A stretch of DNA of 64,000 nt from the NCBI GenBank assembly GCA_045629585.1, contig JAZQRM010000001.1, positions 3,675 through 67,674 of the forward strand. The letters are read 5' to 3'. Positions 43,652 to 51,753 of the stretch are shown here, piece by piece. A program made the position numbers and the translations under genes. How positions within the stretch are numbered: position 1 is the first letter of the stretch; each line of letters opens with the position of its first letter. This DNA is from Taishania sp045629585 (GTDB lineage Bacteria > Bacteroidota > Bacteroidia > Flavobacteriales_D > Crocinitomicaceae). Under the pieces are notes generated by a model. It made no database searches. It saw only the letters and a program-made list of their open reading frames with translations, and was not told the DNA's origin.

Positions 43652-43728
43652 CTAAGGGGTGTCTAGTGAAAACTGGGCTGAGATTATACCCATTGAACCT
43701 GATCAAGGTAATGCTTGCGAAGGGAAGA
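43652..43728 (+). promoter_or_regulatory. TPP (THI-box) riboswitch
   Basis: Contains the conserved blocks AAGGGGTG (43654-43661), GGGCTGAGA with CTGAGA at 43678-43683, ACCC, TTGAACCTGATC (43693-43704), GGTAATGC, GCGAAGGGAAG (43718-43728). These are the pyrimidine- and pyrophosphate-sensing arms of thiamine pyrophosphate aptamers. The downstream platform (43741-43814) has a GGAC/GTCC hairpin and a GCTAATT/AATTAGC stem (43759-43786). There is no strong T-tract terminator, so control may be translational. It regulates the TonB-receptor gene at 43815. Confidence 0.95.
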
Positions 43729-43814
43729 TGACGGAAAATAGGACATAGGTCCATTAATGCTAATTTATTTACCATCAAGAATTAGCCCCTTGTTCTTGTC
43801 TAACATTTTTTTAA

Positions 43815-46307
43815 ATGAAAGCAAGAATTATGCAATTTGGATGGGCAATTTTTGGAATATTTCCGAATATTGCTTTTTCGCAAATGCAAGTAACAGGAAC
43901 AGTACTTCAGTCGGACAGTATTGTAGTCCCTTATGCTCAACTCTCTACTGTTGATGAAAGGATTGTAGCAGAAACTAACGCTAAAGGGCAATTTGTTTTT
44001 GAAGTTAGTAGTGTTGAGCGGTTTAAGGTTTTGGTTACTCATCCGGATTATGCTCCCAAAACTATAGTCATTGAAGGGAAGGATTTTAGTGATCTTAAGA
44101 TTTATTTAAACCCTTTAGCAAAGCAATTTGAAGAATTACAAGTTTTTTCTACTCGAGCACAGAATCTAACACCAACCACTTTTACGGATTTGAGTAAGCA
44201 AGAGATCGAAAAACGTAACTTTGGTCAAAGTTTACCCTACCTTTTGGAATCTACTCCTGCTACAGTTGTTACTTCGGATGACGGATTAGGTATTGGTTAT
44301 TCTTCGGTGCGTATTCGTGGTGTGGATCCAACTCGTACTAATGTTACGATAAATGGTATCCCTGTCAATGATGCCGAATCACATGGTACTTTTTGGGTTA
44401 ACATGCCCGATTTTACTTCTTCAACTAATTCCATTCAAGTGCAGAGGGGTGTAGGAACTTCTACTAACGGAGCCGCCGCATTTGGTGCGAGTTTTAATGT
44501 TAAATCCGATAATATGAGTTTTGTTCCGTTTGCTGAATCCGATAATTCGTTTGGCTCATATGGTACGTTGAGAAATACTATTAAAGCTGGAACAGGTCTG
44601 ATTGGTAATCGTTTCATTGTGGAAGGTCGAATTTCTAGAATTGTCAGTGATGGTTTTGTTGATAGGGCCACTTCCAACTTAATATCCGGTTACTTTGCAG
44701 CGGCATATGTTGGGAAAAAAACTACCTTAAAGTATATCATGTTCGGAGGTAAAGAACGTACCTATCAAGCATGGAATGGTGTTCCTCAGTCCAAGTTTGA
44801 GGGGGATAGTATGGCGATGCTTGCTCATTTTAATCGAAATCACTATTCGGGTGGAATGTATAGTAATTCGCAAGATTCAGTGAATTTCTTCGATTCAGAT
44901 AATCGTAAGTACAATTACTATCTATATAAAAATGAGGTCGATAATTATAATCAAACTCATTATCAGTTACATTTTAGTCATATTTTTTCGTCAAAATGGA
45001 ATCTAAATGCAGCAGCTCATTATACGAGGGGAGCTGGATATTATGAGCAATTTCGTTCTAATGATAAGTTTTCTACTTATGGATTAACGCCGATTTTCGT
45101 TGATGGTCAAATGATTGATCGGACTGATCTGATACGTCGTCGTTGGTTAGATAATCATTTCTATGGGATGGTGTTTTCCACCAATTATTCTAATAAGGGT
45201 TGGAATATATCTTTTGGCGGGGGCGCTAATAATTATACTGGTGCTCATTATGGTGAAATTATTTGGGCGCGTTATGCTTCAAATTCTGAATTTGGAGATA
45301 TATACTATAACAATGATGCCCAAAAATGGGAAGCTAATCTTTATGCAAAGTTAAATTACCAATGGAAGAAATGGAATGTATTTGCTGATTTACAAGTACG
45401 TCATATTAATTATTCTTATACTGGATTTGATGAGAATCAAGGCGAATTAGTCGAGTTAGAACAGCGTACTCCCTTCACCTTTTTTAATCCAAAAGTTGGT
45501 GCTTCTTTTGCAATTAATAAGAGTCAAGTTTTGTATCTGTCTTATGCTGTTGCAAATCGTGAACCCGCGAGGACCGATTTTGTGGAGAGCAGCACTGTCT
45601 CTCGTCCACGTTCTGAACAATTGCATAATATTGAAGCGGGTTATCGCATTAGTTATAAAAAGTGGAAGCTTAATTCAACGGTTTATTATATGCATTATGA
45701 GGATCAATTGATTTTAACAGGACAGTTGAATGATGTGGGTGCTTACACGCGTATGAATGTAGACAAGAGTTATCGTTTGGGATTTGAAATTGATGGAGCA
45801 TATCAGATCGTTAAGTCATTTAGTTTAAACGCTAACTTAGCTTTATCACGTAATAAAATAGTATCCTTTGATGAGTATATTGATAATTACGATAATTATG
45901 ATTCTGAAGGGAATATGATTCAGGATATCATTCATCACAACAATTCAGACATCGCATTTTCCCCTTCTATTATTGGTGGGATTGGATTTACTTATATACC
46001 GGTTCGTAATTTTAGTATTGGTTGGTTTACCAAGTATGTGGGTAGGCAATATTTAGATAATAGTCAATCCAATGATCGAATGCTTAGTGCTTATTCGACT
46101 TCTAGTATTAACTTAAGTTACACGCTTTATAATGTCTTTTTCAAAGAGATTCAATTTGGTGTTTTGGTAAATAATGTTTTTAATAAACGATATGCTAATA
46201 ATGGTTACACTTGGGGATTCGTTTCTGGAGGGGAACGAGTGATAGAGAATTTTGTGTTTGCTCAAGCGGGAACCAATTTTTTAGGTCGTATTTTGATAAA
46301 ATTATAG
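43815..46307 (+). CDS. TonB-dependent outer-membrane receptor under TPP control
   Basis: 830 residues. Signal peptide (MKARIMQFGWAIFGIFPNIAFS), a CarboxypepD_reg-like N-terminal domain (about 25-110, VTGTVLQSDSIVVPYAQL), a plug domain (about 115-240; VRIRGVDPTRTNVTINGIPVND, SIQVQRGVGTSTNG) and a 22-strand beta-barrel to the C-terminus. The receptor takes up a ligand across the outer membrane using TonB energy. Placement directly behind a TPP riboswitch makes thiamine or a thiamine precursor the likely ligand. A flavoprotein gene begins one base after its stop and should share its mRNA. An alternative start is ATG 43830. Confidence 0.93.
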   Translation: MKARIMQFGWAIFGIFPNIAFSQMQVTGTVLQSDSIVVPYAQLSTVDERIVAETNAKGQFVFEVSSVERFKVLVTHPDYAPKTIVIEGKDFSDLKIYLNPLAKQFEELQVFSTRAQNLTPTTFTDLSKQEIEKRNFGQSLPYLLESTPATVVTSDDGLGIGYSSVRIRGVDPTRTNVTINGIPVNDAESHGTFWVNMPDFTSSTNSIQVQRGVGTSTNGAAAFGASFNVKSDNMSFVPFAESDNSFGSYGTLRNTIKAGTGLIGNRFIVEGRISRIVSDGFVDRATSNLISGYFAAAYVGKKTTLKYIMFGGKERTYQAWNGVPQSKFEGDSMAMLAHFNRNHYSGGMYSNSQDSVNFFDSDNRKYNYYLYKNEVDNYNQTHYQLHFSHIFSSKWNLNAAAHYTRGAGYYEQFRSNDKFSTYGLTPIFVDGQMIDRTDLIRRRWLDNHFYGMVFSTNYSNKGWNISFGGGANNYTGAHYGEIIWARYASNSEFGDIYYNNDAQKWEANLYAKLNYQWKKWNVFADLQVRHINYSYTGFDENQGELVELEQRTPFTFFNPKVGASFAINKSQVLYLSYAVANREPARTDFVESSTVSRPRSEQLHNIEAGYRISYKKWKLNSTVYYMHYEDQLILTGQLNDVGAYTRMNVDKSYRLGFEIDGAYQIVKSFSLNANLALSRNKIVSFDEYIDNYDNYDSEGNMIQDIIHHNNSDIAFSPSIIGGIGFTYIPVRNFSIGWFTKYVGRQYLDNSQSNDRMLSAYSTSSINLSYTLYNVFFKEIQFGVLVNNVFNKRYANNGYTWGFVSGGERVIENFVFAQAGTNFLGRILIKL

Positions 46308-46308
46308 A

Positions 46309-47331
46309 ATGGATATTCGCGAACAGTTTAAAGGCTTATTTTATAATCAATCTGGTTTATATCAAGATGGTATAGTTCAAGAGCATATTGATAAAGCCAA
46401 AGAGATTGGTCTTTTTAAGCTTTTTCTTCCTAAAGAATTAGGCGGAATGGATTATGATTTAGAGCAAACTTTAAAAGTTTTTCGGGATACAGCTTATTGC
46501 AATGGAAGTTTTGGTTGGTTAATTCAAATTGGTAATGGGGGTAATTACTTTGTTACAAATTGTACTGATTTGACCAATCAACATTTTTTTGCACAACCAG
46601 ATGCCTTATTAACGGGTAGTGCAATGGTTGGAGGTGTTGCTGTTGTTGTTGCTGGTGGTTTTTTGGTCTCTGGTCAATGGAAATACGCTTCAGGAAGTAA
46701 TTTTGCCACTGTATTTACCGCAACGGTTCAGGTGGAAGCGACAGGAGAAATTGTAACTGCTTTAGTTCCAGGAAATAAAGTTGCCGTTATTGAAGATTGG
46801 GATGCTTTGGGGATGCGTTATACCTTTTCTAATTCGTTCTCTTTGAAAAATGTATTTGTTCCGGCTGATCATTTTTTCTCTACTTCCAAACGGATCAACT
46901 ATTTGGAACATTCTTTATTTGAACTTCCATTTTTCATCTATGCTCAAGTTTTTTTTTCCGGTACATTGGATGGATTAGTTGAACGATTGTTGGAAGAAGG
47001 ACAATTGTTAGTAGATAAAAAGGAATCAATCTGGCGAAATTATATACCAGATCGTATCGTTCAATTTGATGAGTTATCAAATAGAGGCTATGAATGGTTG
47101 GAAGAACAGAAGTTAGTAAAAGAAAGGCTTTTAGAGATGATTAGAGCAAAAGTAGAGCTTAATGAGGAGGAGTGGTCTTTGGTTTTTAAAGAAAATGCCC
47201 AACAAATTAAACGTTGGGCACATGATTGGTTTTCTTTATTTGGGATGGACGTATTGCAGCAGCAACATGTCATCAATGTTTTTTATCGTGATTTATTGAC
47301 TTTAACCCAACATGGATTATTCCAAATCTGA
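46309..47331 (+). CDS. Acyl-CoA-dehydrogenase-fold flavoprotein in TPP-riboswitch unit
   Basis: 340 residues with the acyl-CoA dehydrogenase/flavin-dependent monooxygenase (DszC/HpaH-like) pattern: N-terminal helices ending in LFKLFLPKELGGMDYDL, FRDTAYCNGSFGWLIQIG, the beta-domain VSGQWKYASGS, WDALGMRYTFSNSFSLKNVFVPADHFF, and a C-terminal helical domain to HGLFQI. It lacks an obvious catalytic Glu of true acyl-CoA dehydrogenases, favouring a monooxygenase-like or non-CoA substrate. Being one base downstream of the TPP-controlled TonB receptor, it may act on an imported thiamine-related compound; this is inference. Its 3' end overlaps the convergent lipoprotein gene by 15 bp. Confidence 0.82.
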   Translation: MDIREQFKGLFYNQSGLYQDGIVQEHIDKAKEIGLFKLFLPKELGGMDYDLEQTLKVFRDTAYCNGSFGWLIQIGNGGNYFVTNCTDLTNQHFFAQPDALLTGSAMVGGVAVVVAGGFLVSGQWKYASGSNFATVFTATVQVEATGEIVTALVPGNKVAVIEDWDALGMRYTFSNSFSLKNVFVPADHFFSTSKRINYLEHSLFELPFFIYAQVFFSGTLDGLVERLLEEGQLLVDKKESIWRNYIPDRIVQFDELSNRGYEWLEEQKLVKERLLEMIRAKVELNEEEWSLVFKENAQQIKRWAHDWFSLFGMDVLQQQHVINVFYRDLLTLTQHGLFQI

Positions 47332-47598
47332 TTTTATACCACAGCCTTCTCGTAGTTTAATCAGTTCTTCAGCGCCTAACATTTCATAAGGTTGACAAAT
47401 AGAATCTTTGGAATTGCGTAAAGCAACTAATTCAACTAGTTCTTTTTCTGTTATTTGATCGCTATCTGTAGAAGAATATTTATGAGCAACATCATTGTAG
47501 ATTTTTGCTTCATCTAAGCAAGAACAAAATCTTGCATCTTTTTGTTTACAAGCAGTAAGTATAAAAATTCCTGCTAATAATATTAAGCTTTTTTTCAT
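47317..47598 (-). CDS. Small hypothetical lipoprotein (93 aa)
   Basis: MKKSLILLAGIFILTAC is a lipoprotein signal with lipobox LTAC. The mature part has four further cysteines (FCSCLDEA, SICQPY, REGCGI) and is mostly helical. I do not recognise a family. It lies downstream of the mreB terminator in the same direction and its 3' end overlaps the convergent flavoprotein gene by 15 bp. Confidence 0.7.
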   Translation of the reverse strand: MKKSLILLAGIFILTACKQKDARFCSCLDEAKIYNDVAHKYSSTDSDQITEKELVELVALRNSKDSICQPYEMLGAEELIKLREGCGIKSDLE

Positions 47599-47602
47599 AG
47601 GC

Positions 47603-47632
47603 TAAAAAAAATCCCGAACTACTTCGGGATTC
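47603..47632 (-). terminator. mreB terminator
   Basis: ATCCCGAA (47611-47618), loop CTAC, TTCGGGAT (47623-47630); on the minus strand followed by a U-tract (complement of the A-run 47604-47610). Confidence 0.85.
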
Positions 47633-47642
47633 AATTTTGTTA

Positions 47643-48668
47643 TTAATCTTTTATCAAGAATTGGAAGTTATCAATGTTTTTCAATGCAATTGCTGTTCCA
47701 CGTGCTACAGCTCTTAGCGGATCTTCAGCAATGTGTACCGGTAACTTTGTTTTAGCGGAGATTCGTTTGTCTAATCCACGTAGCATTGATCCACCACCTG
47801 CAAGATATATTCCTGTTTTGTAAATATCAGCAGATAATTCTGGCGGTGTCATTTCTAAAGCAGAAAGAATTGCTTCTTCCATTTTTGAAATTGTTTTGTC
47901 TAAAGCGTGTGCAATTTCTGAATAAGTAACAATTATTTCTTTCGGAATTCCTGTCATTAAATCACGTCCACGTACAGCGAAATCTGGCGGTGGATTATCT
48001 AATTCAGGTAATGCTGCACCTACTTCAATTTTGATTTGTTCAGCAGTTCGTTCACCAACAAGTATGTTGTGTTGACGTCTCATATATTCTTCTATGTCGC
48101 TTGTGAAGTCATCACCAGCAACTCGAATTGATTTGTCACATACGATACCTCCTAATGCGATTACAGCAATTTCTGAAGTTCCTCCACCGATATCAATAAT
48201 CATGTTACCCATCGGCTCTTCTACGTCGATTCCGATACCGATTGCAGCGGCCATTGGTTCATGAATTAGATATACTTCTTTTGCGCCCGCATGTTCTGCA
48301 GAATCGCGTACAGCTCGTTTTTCCACTTCCGTTATTCCAGAAGGGATACAAACTACCATTCTTAAGGATGGGTTGAACAAACTTTTCCCAGGATTAATCA
48401 TTTTGATCATCCCTTTAATCATTGCTTCGGCACTTTGAAAATCAGCAATTACACCATCTTGCAATGGACGAACTGTTTCGATTAATTTGTGTGTTTTCCC
48501 ATGCATCTGTTGCGCCTTTTTTCCAATGGCAACTATGTTACCTGTTTGGATGTCTCTAGCAACAATCGATGGTTCATCCACCACCACTTTATCATTCATA
48601 ATGATAAGTGTATTGGCCGTTCCTAAGTCAATGGCTATTTCTTGTGTTAAAAAGCTAAACAATCCCAT
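47643..48668 (-). CDS. mreB: Rod-shape-determining protein MreB
   Basis: 341 residues; actin-like filament protein that guides lateral cell-wall synthesis under the inner membrane. Phosphate-1 region IAIDLGTANTLI, phosphate-2 MIIDIGGGTSEIAVIALGG, adenosine motif YLAGGGSMLRGLD, and a short N-terminal amphipathic start MGLFSFLTQE. mreC, mreD and pbp2, which often follow mreB, are absent here: a strong terminator comes directly after it. purH lies upstream in the same direction with a 93-bp gap. Confidence 0.97.
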   Translation of the reverse strand: MGLFSFLTQEIAIDLGTANTLIIMNDKVVVDEPSIVARDIQTGNIVAIGKKAQQMHGKTHKLIETVRPLQDGVIADFQSAEAMIKGMIKMINPGKSLFNPSLRMVVCIPSGITEVEKRAVRDSAEHAGAKEVYLIHEPMAAAIGIGIDVEEPMGNMIIDIGGGTSEIAVIALGGIVCDKSIRVAGDDFTSDIEEYMRRQHNILVGERTAEQIKIEVGAALPELDNPPPDFAVRGRDLMTGIPKEIIVTYSEIAHALDKTISKMEEAILSALEMTPPELSADIYKTGIYLAGGGSMLRGLDKRISAKTKLPVHIAEDPLRAVARGTAIALKNIDNFQFLIKD

Positions 48669-48761
48669 TTGATTCCCAACGCTGTTTTAATAGTTTGTAT
48701 AATTATAATCAGTTTTACTTGAATATCGAACAAAAGGTTACGTTATTTCAAGAAAATCTTT

Positions 48762-50288
48762 TTAATGTTTAAAGTGTCGGTTACCCGTCAATACCATTGC
48801 CATATTATGCGCGTTACAGTAATCAATTGATAATTCATCTTTAATTGAACCACCTGGTTGAATAACAACTGTAATTCCTGCTTGATCGGCAATTTCTACG
48901 CAATCTGGAAAAGGGAAAAATGCATCACTTGCCATTACCGCTCCTTTTAAATCAAAGTTAAAAGATTGTGCCTTGTGTATTGCTTGGCGCAATGCATCTA
49001 CACGTGATGTTTGTCCTGTTCCACTTGCGATCAAAGTTTTATTTTTAGCAAGTACAATTGTGTTTGATTTTGTGTGTTTACCTAATTTGTTAGCAAACAA
49101 CAAATCCTCAATTTCTTCTGCTGTTGGTGCTACATTTGTGATCGTTTTCAAGTCTGAAGCAACCTCTGTTAATGTATCTTTGTCTTGTTCTAAAACTCCA
49201 TTCAGGATAGTTCTGAATTGTTTTGTAGGCAATTTTACATTTTTCTGCACCAAAATTACTCGATTTTTCTTGCTTTTCAATAATTCTAAGGCTTCATTTT
49301 TATATCCTGGTGCAATAATTACCTCACAAAAAAGATTGTTAATCAATTCTGCGGTTGCTAAATCGATTTTGCAGTTTGCAATTAAAATACCACCAAATGC
49401 CGAAACGGGGTCTCCAGCTAATGCTGCTTCGTATGCTTCCTTAAGTGTTGGACGTGTAGCCACCCCACATGCATTGTTGTGTTTTAATATTGCAAAAGTT
49501 GGATCCTCATTTGTAAAGTCACTCATTAGTGCTACAGCAGCGTCAACATCTAATAAGTTGTTATAGGAAAGTTCTTTTCCATTTAATTTATCAAACATTG
49601 CTTCTAAATCGCCATAAAAAACACCTTTTTGGTGCGGGTTTTCACCATAGCGTAAAACTTGTGACTCTTGAATTGATGCTTTGAAGACATCCAATTCACC
49701 CTGGTTGAAGTAATTGAATATTTGTGTGTCGTAGTGAGAGGAGACATTGAATGCATCTCTTGCGAAACTTTTTCTTTCTTCTAAACTTGTTGTACTGTTA
49801 TTTACAGAAATTATATCAAAAAAGCGTTCGTATTGTTCTTGTGAAGGGATGATTACAACATCTGTGTAGTTTTTAGCAGCAGCGCGAATTAAAGAAATGC
49901 CGCCGATGTCTATTTTTTCAATTATCGCGTCGTGATCAGCACCCGAATTTACGGTTTGTTCGAATGGGTATAAATCAACAATTACTAAGTCTAAATTCGG
50001 GATTCCAAATTCTTTTACTTGCTCTTGATCCGCTGTTAATGTTCTTCGATTGAGTATTCCTCCAAAAATTTTCGGGTGCAAAGTTTTTACTCTCCCCCCT
50101 AATATGGATGGGTATGATGTTAAATCTTCAACGCGGACGACTGGTATTCCTAAATCTTCTATAAATGTTTGAGTACCTCCCGTTGAGTATATTGTTACTT
50201 CATCGGCGTGTAGTTTACGTACGATAGGTTCTAAACCTGATTTGTCAAAAACTGAAATTAATGCAGATTGTATCTTAATTGAGCTCAT
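48762..50288 (-). CDS. purH: Bifunctional AICAR formyltransferase / IMP cyclohydrolase
   Basis: 508 residues; last two steps of de novo IMP synthesis. The N-terminal MGS-like cyclohydrolase domain (1-about 190; SVFDKSGLEPIVR, STGGTQTFI, GGRVKTLHPKIFGGIL) is followed by the formyltransferase domain with LRYGENPHQKG, ILKHNNACGVA and SDAFFPFPD. Complete in length. Own -7 element at 50308; it may read into mreB. Confidence 0.97.
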   Translation of the reverse strand: MSSIKIQSALISVFDKSGLEPIVRKLHADEVTIYSTGGTQTFIEDLGIPVVRVEDLTSYPSILGGRVKTLHPKIFGGILNRRTLTADQEQVKEFGIPNLDLVIVDLYPFEQTVNSGADHDAIIEKIDIGGISLIRAAAKNYTDVVIIPSQEQYERFFDIISVNNSTTSLEERKSFARDAFNVSSHYDTQIFNYFNQGELDVFKASIQESQVLRYGENPHQKGVFYGDLEAMFDKLNGKELSYNNLLDVDAAVALMSDFTNEDPTFAILKHNNACGVATRPTLKEAYEAALAGDPVSAFGGILIANCKIDLATAELINNLFCEVIIAPGYKNEALELLKSKKNRVILVQKNVKLPTKQFRTILNGVLEQDKDTLTEVASDLKTITNVAPTAEEIEDLLFANKLGKHTKSNTIVLAKNKTLIASGTGQTSRVDALRQAIHKAQSFNFDLKGAVMASDAFFPFPDCVEIADQAGITVVIQPGGSIKDELSIDYCNAHNMAMVLTGNRHFKH

Positions 50289-50307
50289 GAAATTGAGTTT
50301 GAAAGTA

Positions 50308-50315
50308 CAAAAATA
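50308..50315 (-). promoter_or_regulatory. purH promoter -7 element
   Basis: Minus-strand TATTTTTG, exact consensus, 19 nt upstream of the ATG at 50288. Confidence 0.55.
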
Positions 50316-50555
50316 CGCTAAATAATCGGTTTAGTAATTTCAAAAAGTGAATAATTAGGTTTTATATTTTTTTTAAGTTTCTGTCTGCTTTTTTCAAGAG
50401 ATATTGATGCTTAATTTGTTGGTGTATTTCTAGTTTTCTGGGGCTTATCTTAGATTTTAGTTTTTAAGCGGGTAAATGTTCTCTGTCAGATCGGTTATTT
50501 GTGCGTTTTGGTCAGATTTTTGTGGAAAGAAAGAGCGTTTTCGATACAGAAATTC

Positions 50556-50563
50556 TATATTTG
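50556..50563 (+). promoter_or_regulatory. Response-regulator promoter -7 element; predicts leaderless mRNA
   Basis: TATATTTG, exact consensus, ends 5 nt before ATG 50569. An open frame extending upstream to 50476 would run through the promoter and is rejected. Confidence 0.6.
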
Positions 50564-50568
50564 ATTAT

Positions 50569-51267
50569 ATGGCAGATTTACCATTAATATATATCGTTGA
50601 GGATGAATCTTCTATTGCGGAAGCACTTCAGCTTAATTTGGAATTAGAGGGTTATGAGTGTCGGTTATTCGATACAGGTGTGCAAGCAATGGAGCGATTG
50701 AGTGAATTGGCAGTTGCAAATCTTGTTATTCTGGATAACATGTTGCCAGGTTTCAGTGGTGTTGATATCTGTACTTCTCTTCGGGAGATCTCTGAAGTTC
50801 CTATTTTATTTCTTTCAGCGAAGGGAACTGGCAGTGATCGAATTGAAGGGTTGAGAAGTGGTGCTGATGATTACATGACAAAACCATTTGAATTAGAGGA
50901 ATTGCTGCTTCGTATAAAGATTCTTCTCTCCCGCAACGCTACGTCTGTAACAGAGGTTGTTAAGGGAGGTATGGAGATAAATGGCTTTCAGGTGGATTTT
51001 AAAACTTATAATGTTTCCAATAGAGGCAAGGTAGTTGCCTCATTGAGCAAGAAAGAAATAGCGTTGTTGCAATTTTTTCAGAATCGTGTGGGGGAGGTGA
51101 TTTCTCGAGAAGAAATTTTGGAAGAAGTTTGGGGGGCGGATGTTTCGCCAACGGCGCGCACAATTGATAATTTTATTCTCAGTTTTCGAAAATTGTTCGA
51201 ATCTAATCCGAAGGAACCAGTTCATTTTCATTCTATACGTGGTGTAGGTTATCGGTTTACTTTATAG
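50569..51267 (+). CDS. OmpR/PhoB-family response regulator (orphan)
   Basis: 232 residues from ATG 50569 (MADLPLIYIVEDESS). Receiver domain (1-about 120) with acidic pocket VEDE, phospho-acceptor Asp in LVILDNMLPGF, Ser in LFLSAKG and Lys in YMTKPFE; C-terminal winged-helix DNA-binding domain (about 135-230; VASLSKKEIALLQFF, SREEILEEVWG, RTIDNFILSFRKLFE, IRGVGYRF). No histidine kinase is adjacent on either side, so its partner is encoded elsewhere or it is an orphan. Confidence 0.94.
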   Translation: MADLPLIYIVEDESSIAEALQLNLELEGYECRLFDTGVQAMERLSELAVANLVILDNMLPGFSGVDICTSLREISEVPILFLSAKGTGSDRIEGLRSGADDYMTKPFELEELLLRIKILLSRNATSVTEVVKGGMEINGFQVDFKTYNVSNRGKVVASLSKKEIALLQFFQNRVGEVISREEILEEVWGADVSPTARTIDNFILSFRKLFESNPKEPVHFHSIRGVGYRFTL

Positions 51268-51297
51268 TTTATTTACTGTTTTGCCCATTAAGTTCTT

Positions 51298-51305
51298 TAT
51301 ATTTG
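51298..51305 (+). promoter_or_regulatory. dCMP deaminase promoter -7 element; predicts leaderless mRNA
   Basis: TATATTTG, exact consensus, ending 4 nt before ATG 51310. Confidence 0.55.
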
Positions 51306-51309
51306 TTAT

Positions 51310-51753
51310 ATGGATAATGCCACAAACAAACAATTACGTTACGATTTAGCGTATTTAAAAATGGCCAAAAGCTGGTCCAATTTATCCCATTGTGTTCGAA
51401 AGAAAGTTGGAGCAATCATTGTCAAGGATGGTATGATCATCTCTGACGGTTATAATGGTTCGCCTTCTGGTTTTGACAATTGCTGTGAAGATATTGATGG
51501 GAATACGCATTGGTATGTTCTTCATGCAGAAGCAAACGCTATTTTAAAAGTTGCAAAGTCTACAAATAATAGCAAAGGAGCAACTTTATATTTAACACTT
51601 TCCCCTTGTAAGGATTGTAGTAAGCTCATTTTGCAGTCAGGAATTACACGTGTTGTGTATGAGATGGATTATAAAGATATTTCAGGTATTCATTTTCTGA
51701 GAGAAGCAGGTATAGAAGTCGTAAAATTGGATTCTGAGATCGATGGAGAATAA
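51310..51753 (+). CDS. Deoxycytidylate (dCMP) deaminase
   Basis: 147 residues of the zinc-dependent deaminase family (ComEB/dCMP deaminase): HAEANAIL supplies the zinc His and catalytic Glu and SPCKDC the two zinc cysteines; GYNGSPSGFDNC is the substrate-side motif of dCMP deaminases. It converts dCMP to dUMP, feeding dTTP synthesis. The S41 protease gene overlaps its 3' end by 11 bp, so the two are coupled, followed by DUF4286 and rsmA genes in one apparent operon. Confidence 0.92.
   Translation: MDNATNKQLRYDLAYLKMAKSWSNLSHCVRKKVGAIIVKDGMIISDGYNGSPSGFDNCCEDIDGNTHWYVLHAEANAILKVAKSTNNSKGATLYLTLSPCKDCSKLILQSGITRVVYEMDYKDISGIHFLREAGIEVVKLDSEIDGE

Noticed and set aside
48973..49566. 197-residue frame antisense to purH
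   Set aside because: Lies wholly within conserved purH; no recognisable domain, no promoter, shadow codon pattern.
50476..50568. Upstream extension of the response regulator
   Set aside because: Would place the -7 promoter box inside the gene; receiver domain begins at the ATG at 50569.
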